Shown here: one piece after another, positions 5,723-6,054 of the stretch
Numbering within the stretch: position 1 is the first letter of the stretch
How the letters are laid out: every line of letters starts with the position of its first letter
DNA from: Gammaproteobacteria bacterium
GTDB lineage: Bacteria; Pseudomonadota; Gammaproteobacteria; Chromatiales; Chromatiaceae
Length of the DNA: 6,054 nucleotides
NCBI GenBank assembly: GCA_019136395.1
Contig: JAGVUH010000317.1
Coordinates: forward strand, 1-6,054
Direction of reading: 5' to 3'
Notes under the pieces: model-generated
What the model saw: only the letters and a program-made list of their open reading frames with translations
Told to the model about the DNA's origin: nothing
Database searches by the model: none
Program-made: the position numbers and the translations under genes

Positions 5723-5988
5723 GATTCCTCTTCGTCGAGGGCCTGCATCAACGCATCGGCATCCTCGTAGCGCTTCGTTCGGCCGGCCTCCAGATCTGCC
5801 AAAGACTCTCGTAGGCGTTCTCTTGCCGCGTCCCTGTTGGACTCCAACAGTTCTGCATAGGCTGCTTCACTTAGTACGACATAGCTTGGGCGGTTGTTCT
5901 TGATGATATGGACCGGGCCCTCGCGGAGGGCCTCGTCAACGGCCGCGAGCCCACGGAGCTTGATGTCTTGGGCTGGAATGCTGTTCAT
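5719..5988 (-). CDS. type II antitoxin, Phd/YefM-like
   Basis: Predicted antitoxin that neutralises the downstream RelE-like toxin and represses its own promoter. Starting at ATG 5988 it has 89 residues: an N-terminal DNA-binding part (about 1-47, with RGLAAVDEAL and then VHIIKNNRPSYVVLSEAAY, the Phd/YefM-like I-x-K-N-x-x-P-x-x-V-(I/V)-L-S signature) and an acidic, helical C-terminal toxin-binding tail ending DADALMQALDEEES. The start is set by GGGAG (5994-5998) 5 nt upstream. An earlier in-frame ATG (6000) lacks such a site, and a TTG at 6045 would lie on the -35. It overlaps the toxin by 4 bp. Intact. Confidence 0.87.
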   Translation of the reverse strand: MNSIPAQDIKLRGLAAVDEALREGPVHIIKNNRPSYVVLSEAAYAELLESNRDAARERLRESLADLEAGRTKRYEDADALMQALDEEES

Positions 5989-6010
5989 GTTTGCTCCCAT
6001 TATGGATTTG

Positions 6011-6026
6011 GTACTCAGTTGAGCAC
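6011..6026. promoter_or_regulatory. candidate antitoxin operator
   Basis: GT-A-CTCA-GT-TGAG-C-AC is a 16-bp palindrome with 12 of 16 symmetric positions, covering the predicted -10. Position and symmetry fit autorepression by a dimeric Phd/YefM-type antitoxin; binding itself is inferred. Confidence 0.45.
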
Positions 6027-6045
6027 TGGATAGGGTACCTGTCAA
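6017..6045 (-). promoter_or_regulatory. toxin-antitoxin promoter
   Basis: Reading leftward, TTGACA (6040-6045, perfect -35) is followed after 17 bp by TCAACT (6017-6022, 3 of 6 matches to the -10). It lies 29 bp upstream of the antitoxin ATG at 5988. The weak -10 coincides with a palindrome that could be the operator. Confidence 0.5.
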
Positions 6046-6054
6046 CGATCCCCC

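Overview
The window is GC-rich with strongly biased third codon positions, as expected of a high-GC proteobacterium. A pqiABC operon plus an IS701-family element and small toxin-antitoxin genes would suit a gammaproteobacterium, perhaps a Chromatiales-type purple sulfur bacterium. Nothing here fixes the taxon.

Left part (1-3157, + strand): the 3' part of pqiA, then pqiB and pqiC, tightly overlapping (23 bp between pqiA and pqiB, a 4-bp ATGA overlap between pqiB and the long frame leading into pqiC). Together they encode the Pqi lipid-trafficking system: an inner-membrane zinc-ribbon protein (PqiA), a three-domain MCE tunnel protein (PqiB) and an outer-membrane lipoprotein (PqiC). Both pqiB (near 2011) and pqiC (near 2991) carry a frame change, apparently with loss of internal residues. 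pqiC is also preceded by a 195-bp stretch ending in a 12-bp tandem repeat.

Middle (3158-3937): a scrambled remnant of a small gene ending in FVRRVRREW; an intact 83-aa helix-turn-helix protein (distantly like the phage Mu Mor/C activators) ending in almost the same sequence, exactly 249 bp away; and the C-terminal fragment of a tyrosine recombinase on the - strand. This reads as old mobile-element debris next to the operon.

Right part (3938-6054, - strand): a complete 1480-bp IS701-family insertion sequence with 17-bp perfect terminal repeats and a TTAA target duplication, encoding a DDE transposase that looks catalytically intact. The IS separates the recombinase fragment from an intact type II toxin-antitoxin pair (Phd/YefM-like antitoxin, then RelE/StbE-like toxin) with a likely promoter and operator at the window's right edge. 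Rejoining the IS flanks shows the recombinase gene had already lost its 5' part before the IS arrived.

I see no convincing undescribed system. The most useful unusual signals are: (a) repeated frame changes, all equivalent to a missing base and mostly at short C runs, which are either assembly errors or real decay; (b) the 249-bp-spaced repeat around the HTH gene; (c) twin 15-bp palindromes flanking the IS promoter; and (d) the low-complexity leader grafted onto pqiC.
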